Notes: generated by a model from the letters alone, not told the origin. A stretch of 42,967 nucleotides of DNA from Clostridia bacterium (GCA_017399065.1 JAFQEL010000025.1:1-42967), one strand, 5' to 3'. Positions 33,101 through 41,701 are shown, numbered from the stretch's first letter. A program made the numbers and translations.

Positions 33101-33268
33101 GGCAAAATAACCACTCTGCAGACCTTCTGTATGGGTGCAGGTCTCCTGCTCACCGTACTGATAATGATTTTCAGCGGTCCGCTGAGTCTTACAGCTCTGC
33201 CTGTATGCATATCACAGCTTCTGTGGATTGCTATAGCCGCCGTATTACCGCTCTTCGGCAAAGAATAA
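30191..33268 (+). CDS. degenerate P-type-ATPase-like membrane protein with disordered N-half
   Basis: About 1025 residues. The first 430 are acidic, Pro/Thr/Glu-rich and probably disordered, with repeats of IYTPPKP and YTPPLPP type. Then come hydrophobic segments (about 470-500, 515-545, 550-570, 580-600, 670-720) and a soluble part. TPACALIAANLP and the downstream NAVAIDASELFPG sit where P-type ATPases have xPCxL and DKTGT; the Asp remains but KTGT does not. GLTGWIRNRRVFVGNRKLL resembles the P1B nucleotide-domain motif and ILVRTTDSN replaces MLTGDN; GDGxND is absent. The C-terminus ends in two more helices. It is therefore probably a non-pumping relative. The ATG at 30191 was preferred over an in-frame TTG at 30179 that abuts GGAAGG, but spacing is long. 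It follows rlmB and ends at a strong terminator. Function unknown. Confidence 0.75.
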   Translation: MDLSKLTFDELLDAIRSDSGYQSAQAKKANAPEETVTQSPAIAEESAEMSSKPIMFEPEYTEKNREAEEAADTVEEVYVTSDFTEEPSAESVALLHEEAAGKTAAEVCEKDTVQIFTPPAVPLSLFETEQPEDELPLWQAPDFTAEVYKPITPESDVESGNDEYSSQTPEADETYEDDSNVYTPPLPPEPIELLFPDETEDEEPIKIYTPPKPDPIDFGGFDITADVASLFPDISDEEASDEKTVTVTDNTKTRVIDPIAITEPTVHHEPSYDKTAVVPDVTDEKTKAVPAVEDGKTRAVDFGTVFERPGIVTTKGAYDKTSDLNALPHILPADEFIDGEGKKFVRTGEIPKVVTAPKNPVVRHEEDEQMMLPGFFDKEEIVRVDEDVVEEELKRTRSRKVDSFRLEGTDIDEPVMDDEVSQELTQGNSGTKKRRFSLTKTRHRLTKQHVEFTRPSNGKAVHTFIARKKLMAIIGAAVSGVCSLILLITTAIPAVAERINAGADVNGAPVTYLLSLIFLLVAIGCALPGCISGITCFFNGTGRPNSQTPVIIAAAAALIQNIVALSSYDGEDVPLFSLAATFLLCCCSLGNMLVYSRTMSNFAFLYKQGREGLYSVRSIDNAIDANRVSQNVVMGEADIRYSGKLKFADRFMAYSLSSDSADDLCAKLVPIVAIISAVIGVIGGFVTGSFIGALTVFSGTLCMGTPACALIAANLPLLIENKRLRKEGAMITGYAAAFEYESTNAVAIDASELFPGENCNIHGMKTFNGVRVDDAVLTAASMLIAAGGPISSLFENVIMEHNELLLKVEDLKYEERLGLTGWIRNRRVFVGNRKLLENHNIEIPMSIDESKYVSGDRQIIYLADAGKIAAFFVVSYGRNKKIAEYLRRIENNGINILVRTTDSNINEKFIAKCFDLPLNSVKVVSNTAGEVLKNYAEHTVNREDAKLIHNGTAAAFLHAVSSAGKLCETAGKITTLQTFCMGAGLLLTVLIMIFSGPLSLTALPVCISQLLWIAIAAVLPLFGKE

Positions 33269-33274
33269 AACTCA

Positions 33275-33318
33275 AAAGTCAGCAAATATCTGTGGCACAG
33301 ATATTTGCTGACTTTTTT
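33275..33318 (+). terminator. strong terminator after the P-type-ATPase-like gene
   Basis: AAAGTCAGCAAATATCTG pairs with AGATATTTGCTGACTTT around a short loop and is followed by T6. It starts six bases after the stop codon. Confidence 0.95.
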
Positions 33319-33342
33319 ACACTTTACATTCACTCTCTTTTA

Positions 33343-33371
33343 TTGACAAAAATCGACAAGTGCGATAAACT
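33343..33371 (+). promoter_or_regulatory. promoter of the lipase gene
   Basis: TTGACA (33343-33348), 17-base spacer, TAAACT (33366-33371). The -10 is imperfect; TATACT six bases on could contribute. The ribosome site is GGAGGTGAAG at 33399. Confidence 0.55.
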
Positions 33372-33412
33372 TATACTATTATCCGAATTTTATATTCCGG
33401 AGGTGAAGATGT

Positions 33413-34582
33413 ATGAGTAACAGCCCGTTTATTTTGGTACACGGCATATTCGGTTGGGGCGAATCAGAGGGTGCAAATAAATTTTTCCCTTACTGGGGCA
33501 CTACTACAGGAGACTCACTGAAATATCTGCGACAGCAAGGACACGAGGTGTATTCTGCAAGCGTTGCTCCGCTCTCCGGTGTATGGTACACAGCTTGTGA
33601 GCTTTATGCTCAGCTGACGGGCACAACTGTAGACTACGGTGAGTATCACTCTTCACTCTGCGGCCAACGTCGTTTCGGCAGAACTTACGAAAAGCCGGTT
33701 TTCGAAGACTGGAGCGAAAACAAAAAAATACATATCATCGGTCACAGCTTCGGTGCCGCAACAGTAAGAATGTTTGCACATATACTCACTCACGGAGCCC
33801 CGGAGGAGGTTTCCTGCTCGGGAAAAGAAAATGTTTCACCGTTTTTTCTCGGTGGTCACGAGAATTTGCTTGCAAGCGTTACGTCAATTTGCGGCTCACT
33901 CAATCCCACCAAAACCTTCGGAGTAGCCCAAAAATACAAGTTGCTTTCACTTATAAAAAACACTTTGATGTACGGTGCCGCAATTCTGAGCCGAACTCCG
34001 CTTGACGGAAAGATAGTTGACGTACGTTTTGAACGTATAGGTATGAACAACACTCCCGGAAAAAAGGACAGATATCCGCTCAGGAAAGTTTTTGAGATTG
34101 AAAAAAAGGATATTGATGCTGTTTACAAAAACCTTTCACCGGAAGGCCTTCAAAGGCTGAACGACATTATAGACATAAGCCCCAACACACCTTTTATATC
34201 TTACCCTTTCAATTTTGTTAAACAAAAGAAGAACTCGAAACTCATTACTTTCGATACATACTTTCCCTTACTGTATGCAATAACTTCACTGATTTTTTTT
34301 GACGGTCATATTTCAGGCAGAGGTACCGACAAAATACACGACGGTCTGCTTGAAATCGAATCAGCAGAGCATCCCGATGACGAGCCTTTTACGAGATACA
34401 ACCCCGAAAAGGGTCTGCAAAAGGGAATGTGGAATATTATGCCGCTGACCTTTGCCGACCACGGTATGCCTATTGGTCTTTTCGGTAGCAAAAAAGAAAC
34501 CAGAGACTTTCTCAACAACGTATTCAACTTCCTCGAAAAAGAAGAACGGCGTGCAAAAAAAGCCGAGAAATCGACACAATAA
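33413..34582 (+). CDS. family I.5-like lipase without a signal peptide
   Basis: 389 residues. The protein begins almost directly with the lipase core: PFILVHGIFGWGE, then FPYWGTTTGDSLKYLRQQGH, VAPLSGVWYTACELYAQLTG and TVDYGEYHSSLCGQRRFGRTY, a series shared with Geobacillus and Staphylococcus lipases. The nucleophile lies in IHIIGHSFGAATVRM (GxSxG), and a late His is in FADHGMPIG; an acidic partner is probably near FFDGHISGRGTDKIHDG. No signal peptide or pro-region is seen, unlike secreted relatives, so it may act inside the cell or leave by another route. It should hydrolyse acyl esters such as glycerolipids. Its C-terminus is a charged helix. The gene is a single unit with its own promoter and terminator. 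Confidence 0.88.
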   Translation: MSNSPFILVHGIFGWGESEGANKFFPYWGTTTGDSLKYLRQQGHEVYSASVAPLSGVWYTACELYAQLTGTTVDYGEYHSSLCGQRRFGRTYEKPVFEDWSENKKIHIIGHSFGAATVRMFAHILTHGAPEEVSCSGKENVSPFFLGGHENLLASVTSICGSLNPTKTFGVAQKYKLLSLIKNTLMYGAAILSRTPLDGKIVDVRFERIGMNNTPGKKDRYPLRKVFEIEKKDIDAVYKNLSPEGLQRLNDIIDISPNTPFISYPFNFVKQKKNSKLITFDTYFPLLYAITSLIFFDGHISGRGTDKIHDGLLEIESAEHPDDEPFTRYNPEKGLQKGMWNIMPLTFADHGMPIGLFGSKKETRDFLNNVFNFLEKEERRAKKAEKSTQ

Positions 34583-34601
34583 AGCCCATATAATTAAACC
34601 A

Positions 34602-34645
34602 AAAGCGGGTTGCAGAGTAAAAGCCTTCTGCAATCCGCTTTTTCG
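34602..34645 (+). terminator. terminator of the lipase gene
   Basis: AAAGCGGGTTGCAGA pairs with TCTGCAATCCGCTTT with one G-T pair, and TTTT follows. It lies between the lipase and the convergent sigG and may serve both directions in part. Confidence 0.85.
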
Positions 34646-34665
34646 GCTTATTAAAGCAACTGTTT

Positions 34666-35436
34666 TTATTCGTGGTTTCGGATTTTCAACAATGCCCCTT
34701 TCTCAAGTCTTGACACCTGAGCCTGAGATATACCTATTTCGTTTGCAACCTCAATCTGCGTAAGTCCCTTCATAAAACGCAGACCCAAAATTCTTTTTTC
34801 ACGTGCAGATAAATCTTCTATTGACTGCCTCATCAGTATTTCGTCAATCCACCCCTCATCGTTGCCGCCGTCACCTATCTGGTCCATAACATATATCGTA
34901 TCGCCACCGTCGTTATAAACCGGCTCGTAAAGAGATACGGGGTCAACAATAGCTTCAAGTGCAATTACAACCTCTTCTTTTTTCAGCCCCATTTCATCGG
35001 CGATCTCGTTTATGGTAGGTTCTCTGCCAAGCTCGTTCACCAGCTTATCCTTTGCCTGAATTGCGTGGTAAGCAGTGTCACGCATAGAGCGGCTGACCCT
35101 GACGGGATTGTTGTCACGCAGGTACCGTCTTATCTCGCCTGCAATCATCGGCACAGCGTAAGTCGAAAACCGCACCTGCTGTGTGATATCAAAATTATCT
35201 ATCGATTTTATAAGCCCTATGCAACCGACCTGGAAAAGATCATCCATATTTTCACTTCGGTTTGCAAAGCGTTGGATTACGCTCAGCACAAGCCGAAGAT
35301 TACCGTTTACAAGCTCATCTCTTGCTTTTTTGTCGCCTGCTTTTGATTTTTCGAGAAGTACACGCTTTTCGCTTTCTTTAAGCACCTTAAGCTTTGACGT
35401 ATTTACTCCGCATATCTCAACCTTGTTAAACTGCAT
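34666..35436 (-). CDS. sigG: sporulation sigma factor SigG
   Basis: 256 residues. NKVEICGVNTSKLKVL at the N-terminus is diagnostic of sigma-G. Region 2 is ARDELVNGNLRLVLSVIQRF then DDLFQVGCIGLIKSIDNFD and FSTYAVPMIAGEIRRYLRDN; region 3 has the NPVRVSRSMRDTAYH motif; region 4 is LSAREKRILGLRFMKGLTQ and EVANEIGISQAQVSRLEKGA. SigG drives late forespore genes, including those for small acid-soluble proteins and germination. Stop and start are complete. AAGGAGGG precedes the ATG, and a sigma-G/F-like promoter is visible upstream. In Bacillus and many clostridia sigG follows spoIIGA-sigE; here it stands alone. Confidence 0.96.
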   Translation of the reverse strand: MQFNKVEICGVNTSKLKVLKESEKRVLLEKSKAGDKKARDELVNGNLRLVLSVIQRFANRSENMDDLFQVGCIGLIKSIDNFDITQQVRFSTYAVPMIAGEIRRYLRDNNPVRVSRSMRDTAYHAIQAKDKLVNELGREPTINEIADEMGLKKEEVVIALEAIVDPVSLYEPVYNDGGDTIYVMDQIGDGGNDEGWIDEILMRQSIEDLSAREKRILGLRFMKGLTQIEVANEIGISQAQVSRLEKGALLKIRNHE

Positions 35437-35469
35437 TTATCCCGTTACCCTCCTTGGTTTTATAAGAAA

Positions 35470-35498
35470 AGTATGGGATGAGAATCCGGTTATAATAC
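35470..35498 (-). promoter_or_regulatory. possible sigma-G/sigma-F promoter of sigG
   Basis: On the minus strand GTATTA (35493-35498) is followed after 17 bases by CATACTT (-10 core at 35470-35475). This resembles forespore sigma consensus (GHATR, then CATAMTA) better than sigma-A, fitting the known control of sigG by sigma-F and itself. Confidence 0.55.
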
Positions 35499-35530
35499 CG
35501 TTTCGGCTATGGAAAAATTTATAAAACAGA

Positions 35531-35559
35531 TTGACCGCAGAATATATAGATATTATAAT
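35531..35559 (+). promoter_or_regulatory. promoter of xylBA
   Basis: TTGACC (35531-35536), 17-base spacer, TATAAT (35554-35559), near consensus. No clear XylR operator or cre site was found by eye around it. Confidence 0.8.
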
Positions 35560-35594
35560 AAAATGGATATCAGTATGAAGGATGGTGCATATTT

Positions 35595-37070
35595 GTGCTT
35601 TATATAGGTGTTGACCTTGGCACCTCCGCCGTAAAGCTGTTACTTGTAAACGAGCGTGGTGACATTATCGGTGAGGTTTCAAAGGAATATCCCGTTTATT
35701 ACCCGAAGTCAGGCTGGTCAGAGCAGAATCCTGCCGACTGGTGGGAGGCTGTCAAAATCGGTATAGCCGAGCTTACTGCCGACTACGATAAAAAGCAAAT
35801 CGCAGGCATAGGCGCAGGCGGTCAGATGCACGGTCTGGTAGTGCTTGATGAAAACAATGATGTTATCCGCCCTGCTATCCTCTGGAATGACGGCAGGACA
35901 CAGAAACAAGTTGATTACCTCAACGGCGTTATCGGCAAAGACACATTAAGCGAAAACACCGCAAATATCGCATTTGCAGGCTTTACCGCACCGAAAATCC
36001 TCTGGATGAAAGAAAACGAGCCTGAACTTTTTGCAAAAATCAAAAAGATAATGCTCCCGAAGGATTACATAAACTATATGCTCACAGGTGTACACTCCTG
36101 CGATTATTCCGATGCTTCGGGCATGCTTCTGCTCGATGTAAAGAACAAATGCTGGTCAGATAAAATACTTGAAATCTGCTCGGTTACAAAGGAGCAGATG
36201 CCGTCACTTTTTGAAAGCAGTGATATCATAGGCACAGTAAAACCAAATATAGCAAGCGAGCTTGGTCTCGGTGAAAATGTAAAGGTTGTTGCAGGTGCAG
36301 GCGACAATGCTGCAGCTGCAATCGGTACAGGCACTGTAGGCAACGGCAAGTGCAACATTTCGCTCGGCACTTCGGGCACAATATTTATTTCGAGCAGCAA
36401 ATTCGGTGTCGACCCCAACAACGCACTCCACGCCTTTGCACACGCAGACGGCTGCTATCACCTTATGGGATGTATGCTCTCTGCCGCATCGTGCAACAAG
36501 TGGTTTATGGAGGACATACTTCACGACACCGACTACAAGTCAAATCAGGCACCGATTACTGACGAAAAGCTCGGTACAAACAATGTGTTCTTCCTGCCCT
36601 ACCTTATGGGTGAGCGCAGCCCGATTAACGATACAAATGCACGCGGCGCATTCCTCGGTATGAGTATGGACACAACCCGTGCAGATATGCTTCAGGCTGT
36701 TTTTGAGGGTGTTGCATTCGCAATCCGTGACAGCTTTGAGGTTGCAAAGTCACTCGGCATTCAGATTGAACGCAGTAATATCTGCGGCGGCGGTGCAAAG
36801 AGTGAGCTGTGGAAAAAGATTATGGCAAACGTGCTTGGTATTCCGCTTGACACTGTCAAAACCGAACAGGGTCCGGGTTACGGCGGTGCAATACTTGCAA
36901 TGGTAGGCTGCGGTGAATATGAATCCGTTGTTGACGCTTGCGAAAACCTTGTTGAGATATCCGATACGGTTTATCCCGATGAAAAATTAAGTGCACTGTA
37001 CGACGAAAAGTACAACACGTTCAAAGCAATTTATCCGTCACTTAAAGCAATATTTAATAAGGAGATATAA
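35595..37070 (+). CDS. xylB: xylulokinase
   Basis: 491 residues of the FGGY kinase family. [16 protein letters not shown] is the first phosphate-binding motif; [27 protein letters not shown] and [10 protein letters not shown] follow, with the catalytic Asp in the last. [12 protein letters not shown] and the second ATPase motif [13 protein letters not shown] are also present, with [19 protein letters not shown] near the end. It phosphorylates D-xylulose to xylulose 5-phosphate for the pentose phosphate pathway. The start is GTG at 35595, with AAGGATGG nine bases before it; no suitable ATG lies nearby. Two bases separate it from xylA, so the pair is an operon. Confidence 0.95.
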   Translation: MLYIGVDLGTSAVKLLLVNERGDIIGEVSKEYPVYYPKSGWSEQNPADWWEAVKIGIAELTADYDKKQIAGIGAGGQMHGLVVLDENNDVIRPAILWNDGRTQKQVDYLNGVIGKDTLSENTANIAFAGFTAPKILWMKENEPELFAKIKKIMLPKDYINYMLTGVHSCDYSDASGMLLLDVKNKCWSDKILEICSVTKEQMPSLFESSDIIGTVKPNIASELGLGENVKVVAGAGDNAAAAIGTGTVGNGKCNISLGTSGTIFISSSKFGVDPNNALHAFAHADGCYHLMGCMLSAASCNKWFMEDILHDTDYKSNQAPITDEKLGTNNVFFLPYLMGERSPINDTNARGAFLGMSMDTTRADMLQAVFEGVAFAIRDSFEVAKSLGIQIERSNICGGGAKSELWKKIMANVLGIPLDTVKTEQGPGYGGAILAMVGCGEYESVVDACENLVEISDTVYPDEKLSALYDEKYNTFKAIYPSLKAIFNKEI

Positions 37071-37072
37071 AA

Positions 37073-38392
37073 ATGAGTGAGATTTTTGCAGGTATTTCAA
37101 AAATAAAATATGAGGGTGCAAAGAGCACAAACCCTCTTGCATTCAAGTTTTACGATGCAGATAAAATTATACTGGGCAAGCCTATGAAGGAATACCTTCC
37201 CTTTGCTATGGCTTGGTGGCACAACCTTTGCGCCGCAGGTACGGATATGTTCGGCAGAGATACAGCCGACAAGGCTTTCGGTGCAGACGAGAAAGGCACA
37301 ATGGAGCACGCAAAGGCAAAGGTTGATGCAGGCTTTGAGTTTATGAGCAAGCTTGGCATCGAGTACTTCTGCTTCCACGATGTTGACCTTGTGCCCGAGG
37401 CAGACGACATCAATGTTACCAACGTAAGACTTGACGAAATCACAAACTATATGCTCGAAAAGATGAAGGAAACAGGCATCAAGTGTCTGTGGGGCACAGC
37501 AAATATGTTCTCCAACCCCCGCTTTATGAACGGTGCAGGCAGCACAAACTCTGCTGACGTTTACTGCTTTGCGGCGGCACAGATTAAAAAGGCACTTGAG
37601 CTTACCGTTAAACTCGGCGGTAAGGGCTATGTTTTCTGGGGCGGCAGAGAGGGTTATGAGACTCTGCTCAACACGGATGTCAAATTTGAGCAGGAGAATA
37701 TAGCTCGCCTTATGAAAATGGCTGTGGAATACGGCAGAAAGATAGGCTTTACAGGCGACTTTTATATCGAGCCCAAGCCGAAGGAGCCTATGAAGCACCA
37801 GTACGATTTCGATGCCGCAACAGCAATCGGCTTCCTGCGTCAGTACGGTCTTGATAAGGATTTCAAGATGAATATTGAGGCTAACCACGCAACACTTGCA
37901 GGCCACACATTCCAGCACGAGCTTCGAATCAGTGCAATCAACGGTATGCTCGGCAGTATCGATGCTAACCAGGGCGACTACCTGCTCGGTTGGGATACCG
38001 ACGAATTTCCCTTCGACGTTTATGAAGCAACAATGTGTATGTATGAAGTCATAAAGGCAGGCGGTCTTACAGGCGGCTTCAACTTTGACGCAAAGTGCCG
38101 CAGACCCAGCAACACTTATGAGGATATGTTTGAAAGCTACATCCTCGGTATGGATACGTTCGCACTCGGTCTTATCAAGGCTGCCGAGCTTATTGAGGAC
38201 GGCAGACTCGACGGCTTTGTTGCAGAGAAGTACTCCAGCTTCAACAGCGGTATCGGTGCTAAGATTGTCGCAGGCGAAACCTCACTTGAGGAGCTTGCAG
38301 CATACGCAGCCGAGCTTAAGAACACACCTGCTCCAATTTCAGGCAAGCAGGAAAGACTTGAAGGCATAGTCAACAGCGTGCTGTTTGGTTGA
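37073..38392 (+). CDS. xylA: xylose isomerase
   Basis: 439 residues, the length of the class II enzyme. Metal and substrate motifs are complete: [12 protein letters not shown] (catalytic His), [53 protein letters not shown] and DANQGD, with GWDTDEFP. It converts D-xylose to D-xylulose, the substrate of the preceding kinase; some isomerise glucose. A ribosome site (AAGGAGATATAAAA) overlaps the end of xylB. The order xylB-xylA without a transporter or xylR here suggests that uptake genes are elsewhere. A terminator follows at 38407. Confidence 0.98.
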   Translation: MSEIFAGISKIKYEGAKSTNPLAFKFYDADKIILGKPMKEYLPFAMAWWHNLCAAGTDMFGRDTADKAFGADEKGTMEHAKAKVDAGFEFMSKLGIEYFCFHDVDLVPEADDINVTNVRLDEITNYMLEKMKETGIKCLWGTANMFSNPRFMNGAGSTNSADVYCFAAAQIKKALELTVKLGGKGYVFWGGREGYETLLNTDVKFEQENIARLMKMAVEYGRKIGFTGDFYIEPKPKEPMKHQYDFDAATAIGFLRQYGLDKDFKMNIEANHATLAGHTFQHELRISAINGMLGSIDANQGDYLLGWDTDEFPFDVYEATMCMYEVIKAGGLTGGFNFDAKCRRPSNTYEDMFESYILGMDTFALGLIKAAELIEDGRLDGFVAEKYSSFNSGIGAKIVAGETSLEELAAYAAELKNTPAPISGKQERLEGIVNSVLFG

Positions 38393-38406
38393 TAATCACA
38401 TAAAGT

Positions 38407-38438
38407 AAAAACTCCTTGCTGAGCAAGGAGTTTTTTTA
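38407..38438. terminator. bidirectional terminator between xylA and the maturase gene
   Basis: AAAAACTCCTTGCT and AGCAAGGAGTTTTTTT form a near-perfect stem with a very short loop. T-runs exist on both strands, so it can terminate xylA and the convergent radical SAM gene, whose stop codon it touches. Confidence 0.9.
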
Positions 38439-39527
38439 TTGCGGTTTTTCGTTTATGAACACTCTGAAAAGCGGCAGGCACGCAGTGAAGAATTTTTTGT
38501 ATGCTGTGCAGTAGTCTTCGCTGAGCTGTGTTCTTTTACAGCCACCGCCTCTGCAGATTGGGTATAGTTTGCACTCCTTACACCTTTCGGGTATTGTAAG
38601 GCTTTCTCTGATGAAGTTCACTGCAGTTTCGCTGTGCTCCATTTGCGTGAAATCCGTATCGTGAATATTGCCGAGCAGGTATTCATCCGTACAGTAAAAG
38701 TCACAGGGATATATGTTGCCGTTTGCCTCGCTTACAAACTGATGCGAACAGTGGCCCATAATTCCGCACTGCTCTGTAGGCTGACCGAGGTAAAGCCTGA
38801 CCCAGTTGTCAAACTGACGGATGCTGACATATTGATGTCTTACATAATCCTTGACATAAAGATTAAACAGCTTTATAAGGAAATCGGCATACTGATCGGG
38901 TGTCATATACAGTTCGCTTTTTTCCGTCGAACCAAACGGTCGCAGGCAAGGTATAAACTGCAGATAACCGAAACGCTGAAAACGAAAATAGCTGTATATC
39001 CGCTCAATATTTTCAGCACAGTAGCCCGTTAAAACGGTAAGAATATTGAAATCGACCTTGTGCTTTTCCAGAAGGCGTGCAGTGTCTATAATGGTGTAAA
39101 ACGAATTCTCACCGCCGGGCTTTTTGCGGAATTTATTTGCTTCAATGTCACCGTCAAGGCTCAGACCCACAAGAAATTTGTTTGTGCTCAAAAACTCTGC
39201 CCACTTTTCATCAATAACCGTTCCGTTAGTTTGCATACTGTAAAAAACGGGGCTTTTCTTAATATTGAGCTCATTCACCGTATTCACAAAATACTCAAAA
39301 TAATCAAGCCCTGCAAGAGTTGGCTCACCGCCCTGAAAAGCAAAGGCAACAGCCTGACCGTTTGCATATTTCAGTGCTTTTTCAATGAGAATACGGGCTG
39401 TATCTTTGCTCATAACACCAAAGCCCAAATGCTCACGGTGCTCGGAAACATCACGGTAAAAGCAGTATTCGCACGAAAGATTGCACAGCGATGAAGCAGG
39501 TTTTATCATCAATGATAAAGGCGGCAT
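38436..39527 (-). CDS. anaerobic sulfatase-maturating radical SAM enzyme
   Basis: 363 residues. The radical SAM cluster is CNLSCEYC (C15, C19, C22), followed by AFQGGEPTLAG and SMQTNGTVID. The C-terminal SPASM-like region carries further cysteines: TEQCGIMGHCSHQF, IYPCDFYCTDEYLLGN and CKECKLYPICRGGGCKRTQ with EDYCTAYKKFF. Anaerobic sulfatase-maturating enzymes oxidise the active-site Cys or Ser of sulfatases to formylglycine without oxygen. It starts one base after the stop of a Cys-type sulfatase gene, and the two are surely translated together. It is the dedicated activator of the neighbouring enzyme and possibly of others in the genome. Confidence 0.93.
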   Translation of the reverse strand: MPPLSLMIKPASSLCNLSCEYCFYRDVSEHREHLGFGVMSKDTARILIEKALKYANGQAVAFAFQGGEPTLAGLDYFEYFVNTVNELNIKKSPVFYSMQTNGTVIDEKWAEFLSTNKFLVGLSLDGDIEANKFRKKPGGENSFYTIIDTARLLEKHKVDFNILTVLTGYCAENIERIYSYFRFQRFGYLQFIPCLRPFGSTEKSELYMTPDQYADFLIKLFNLYVKDYVRHQYVSIRQFDNWVRLYLGQPTEQCGIMGHCSHQFVSEANGNIYPCDFYCTDEYLLGNIHDTDFTQMEHSETAVNFIRESLTIPERCKECKLYPICRGGGCKRTQLSEDYCTAYKKFFTACLPLFRVFINEKPQ

Positions 39528-39528
39528 A

Positions 39529-41541
39529 TTATGAAATCACACCTCGTCTGTTGTGTTTGAAGTCGTCTGTAATTTCGTGAAGTTTCTCTCTGAACTGATC
39601 GGAGATTTCGGGATATACGGGAGTGCGGTTATAGTTTTCCGCATAGTCATCGTTGAGAATATGAAGCCAGTTTTTGCGGTTTTTATCAAAGAAAGCAGAG
39701 TTATCGTTCTGAATCTTTTCAAAATACTTGAATGAAATATATTCGTCACTTAAAATATCGTAATCATATTCGGGGTAGAGCGCTTTAACTTCAGAAGTCG
39801 GCACAGCATACTGAATTGCTTTTATTTTTTCACGCTTCATATGCAGAATCGGATGCTCTTCGGTATGAATAACCTCGTCATTCTTAATAAGCTCTAACAT
39901 TGATATACCGTCAATCACACGGTCGGTCGGCATATAATTCTTTTCTCCGCTGTTGCCCGTTATACCGCAAAGCTCAACAAGTGTCGGATAAAGGTCAACG
40001 AGCACTGCGCTGCTCTCTCTTTCGGTCTGTTTTTCGCCGAGTGCACCGTTATCGTTATCCCAACGGATCATAAACGGCACCTTCTGACCGCCCTCGTAGG
40101 CAAGGTATTTACCGCCGCGCAGGTCACCTACCGAGCCTTCAAGAGCAGGTCCGTTGTCACTTGTGAACACAATAATAGTGTCGTCAAGTACGCCGAGCTT
40201 TTCCATTTCGTCAAAGAGAATACCGAGGTAATGGTCAAACTCCGTAACGCAGTCGACGTATGTACCCATTCCGCTTGTGCCGTCAAAATCGTCACCCGCA
40301 TAAACAGGACCATGAGGCCACGGAGAAGCATAATATGCAAAGAAAGGCTCGTCTTTTTCTGCCTTATCTGTAATCCAGTCGGTAATTTCGTCGTGAATCC
40401 ACTCAGTTGCCTTGCTCTGGTCTTTAAGCTCGTCTGTACCGTGTGCAATCTGCCACTCACCGTTTTCTTCGGTTACATGGTAGAAGGGCTTCATATCGTT
40501 TACGTGGTGGCTGCCGTAGAAATAGTCAAAGCCCTGATTTGTAGGCAGATACTCACCGTAGTCGCCAAGATGCCATTTGCCGAAGCAGCCTGTTGAGTAG
40601 CCTGCCGCCTTGAATGTTTCGGCAATAGTAATTTCATCGCCGAGCATACCGTCGGCATTATTGCCCATTTCAATAGAGTTGAAAATTCTTGTCTGTGCAA
40701 ACGGAGAAAGAGTATCCACCGTGGGATAGATAACGTTATCGGCATAGCCTCTGTATGGATATCTGCCCGTAAGTGCGGCAAAGCGTGCAGGAGAACAAAC
40801 GGAGTAAGCTGAATAGAAGTTAGTGAAATTAAGTCCGTTTTCACCGATTGAATCGATATTTGGTGTGTCATAAATCGCACCGTTGAGCGACACGTCACCC
40901 CAGCCGAGGTCATCCATCATAACCACAAGCACATTCGGAGAATCAGCGGCATCTTTTTTATCAACGCCGCTCAGATACTTGTCGTGACCCTCCCAGAGTC
41001 TTTCGGTATTGGGCTTTGAACGCAGATTCATTGTAAGCACGTAAAGCACACTTGTACCAAGCAGACAAACGCACATAACGGCACATACGGTTGCCTTTAT
41101 TCCGCTCTTTTTAAACGTGTGCTTTGCAGAAAAATACAAACCCAGCAGTGATAAAATCCACGGGGATGCAATAAGAAGGTTGCCGAGAAGACGGGTAAAG
41201 AAATTACCTTCGCCCGTAAACAGCGGATGCTCTGCAGAAGAATAGCCTGCGAGACCTGATGTAAATGCACCAAAGCCTGCGTCAGCACCGAAAATTATGT
41301 AGTAAAGCACAACGCCCAGACCCGATAATGCATAGGCAAGCACCATAGGAGTGTATACTTTTCGTTTGAATATAAGGCTGAGCGTAATAAGTGCCGCCAT
41401 AATGCAGTTAAACGCAACAAGCACAACCGACACGATATTGAGCCGTAAAACAAGAAGCGACACCGCAAGCAGTGCTCCGATTACCATTAGAATAATAGGA
41501 AAAATCTTTTTACCGGAATCGAGCTGAATCTCTTTTTTCAT
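39529..41541 (-). CDS. membrane-anchored Cys-type sulfatase
   Basis: 670 residues. About five hydrophobic helices occupy the first 172 residues (FPIILMVIGALLAVSLLVL, IVSVVLVAFNCIMAAL, MVLAYALSGLGVVLYYI, LLIASPWILSLLGLYF, VCAVMCVCLLGTSVLYVL), an unusual multi-pass anchor for a sulfatase. The catalytic domain follows: VVMMDDLGWGD for metal binding, then the formylglycine site CSPARFAALTGRYPYR (C249), GKWHLGDYG, and FTSDNGPALEG. It should desulfate a glycan or other sulfate ester on the outside of the membrane; the substrate cannot be told. CGGAGGA lies six bases before the preferred ATG at 41541 (a GTG at 41544 is the alternative). It is coupled to its maturase downstream. Confidence 0.92.
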   Translation of the reverse strand: MKKEIQLDSGKKIFPIILMVIGALLAVSLLVLRLNIVSVVLVAFNCIMAALITLSLIFKRKVYTPMVLAYALSGLGVVLYYIIFGADAGFGAFTSGLAGYSSAEHPLFTGEGNFFTRLLGNLLIASPWILSLLGLYFSAKHTFKKSGIKATVCAVMCVCLLGTSVLYVLTMNLRSKPNTERLWEGHDKYLSGVDKKDAADSPNVLVVMMDDLGWGDVSLNGAIYDTPNIDSIGENGLNFTNFYSAYSVCSPARFAALTGRYPYRGYADNVIYPTVDTLSPFAQTRIFNSIEMGNNADGMLGDEITIAETFKAAGYSTGCFGKWHLGDYGEYLPTNQGFDYFYGSHHVNDMKPFYHVTEENGEWQIAHGTDELKDQSKATEWIHDEITDWITDKAEKDEPFFAYYASPWPHGPVYAGDDFDGTSGMGTYVDCVTEFDHYLGILFDEMEKLGVLDDTIIVFTSDNGPALEGSVGDLRGGKYLAYEGGQKVPFMIRWDNDNGALGEKQTERESSAVLVDLYPTLVELCGITGNSGEKNYMPTDRVIDGISMLELIKNDEVIHTEEHPILHMKREKIKAIQYAVPTSEVKALYPEYDYDILSDEYISFKYFEKIQNDNSAFFDKNRKNWLHILNDDYAENYNRTPVYPEISDQFREKLHEITDDFKHNRRGVIS

Positions 41542-41645
41542 CACAGTTCCTCCGTAGTTTTATTATATTTTAATTATATTATTACATTGTAAATTGTCAA
41601 GAGGAGCTAGCGATACAACGATATATAAATATTTCAACAATCGTA

Positions 41646-41674
41646 TTTACAAATTATTCATATTATGTTATGAT
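41646..41674 (+). promoter_or_regulatory. promoter of the small membrane protein gene
   Basis: TTTACA (41646-41651), 17-base spacer, TATGAT (41669-41674). It is followed by a short leader and AAAGGAGAAG. Confidence 0.6.
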
Positions 41675-41701
41675 TTCATTAACAAATCTAAAGGAGAAGT
41701 T

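Noticed and set aside
37097-37918. A 273-codon open frame antisense to xylA
   Set aside because: It is a shadow of a highly conserved isomerase gene, with Cys/His-rich composition and no ribosome site.
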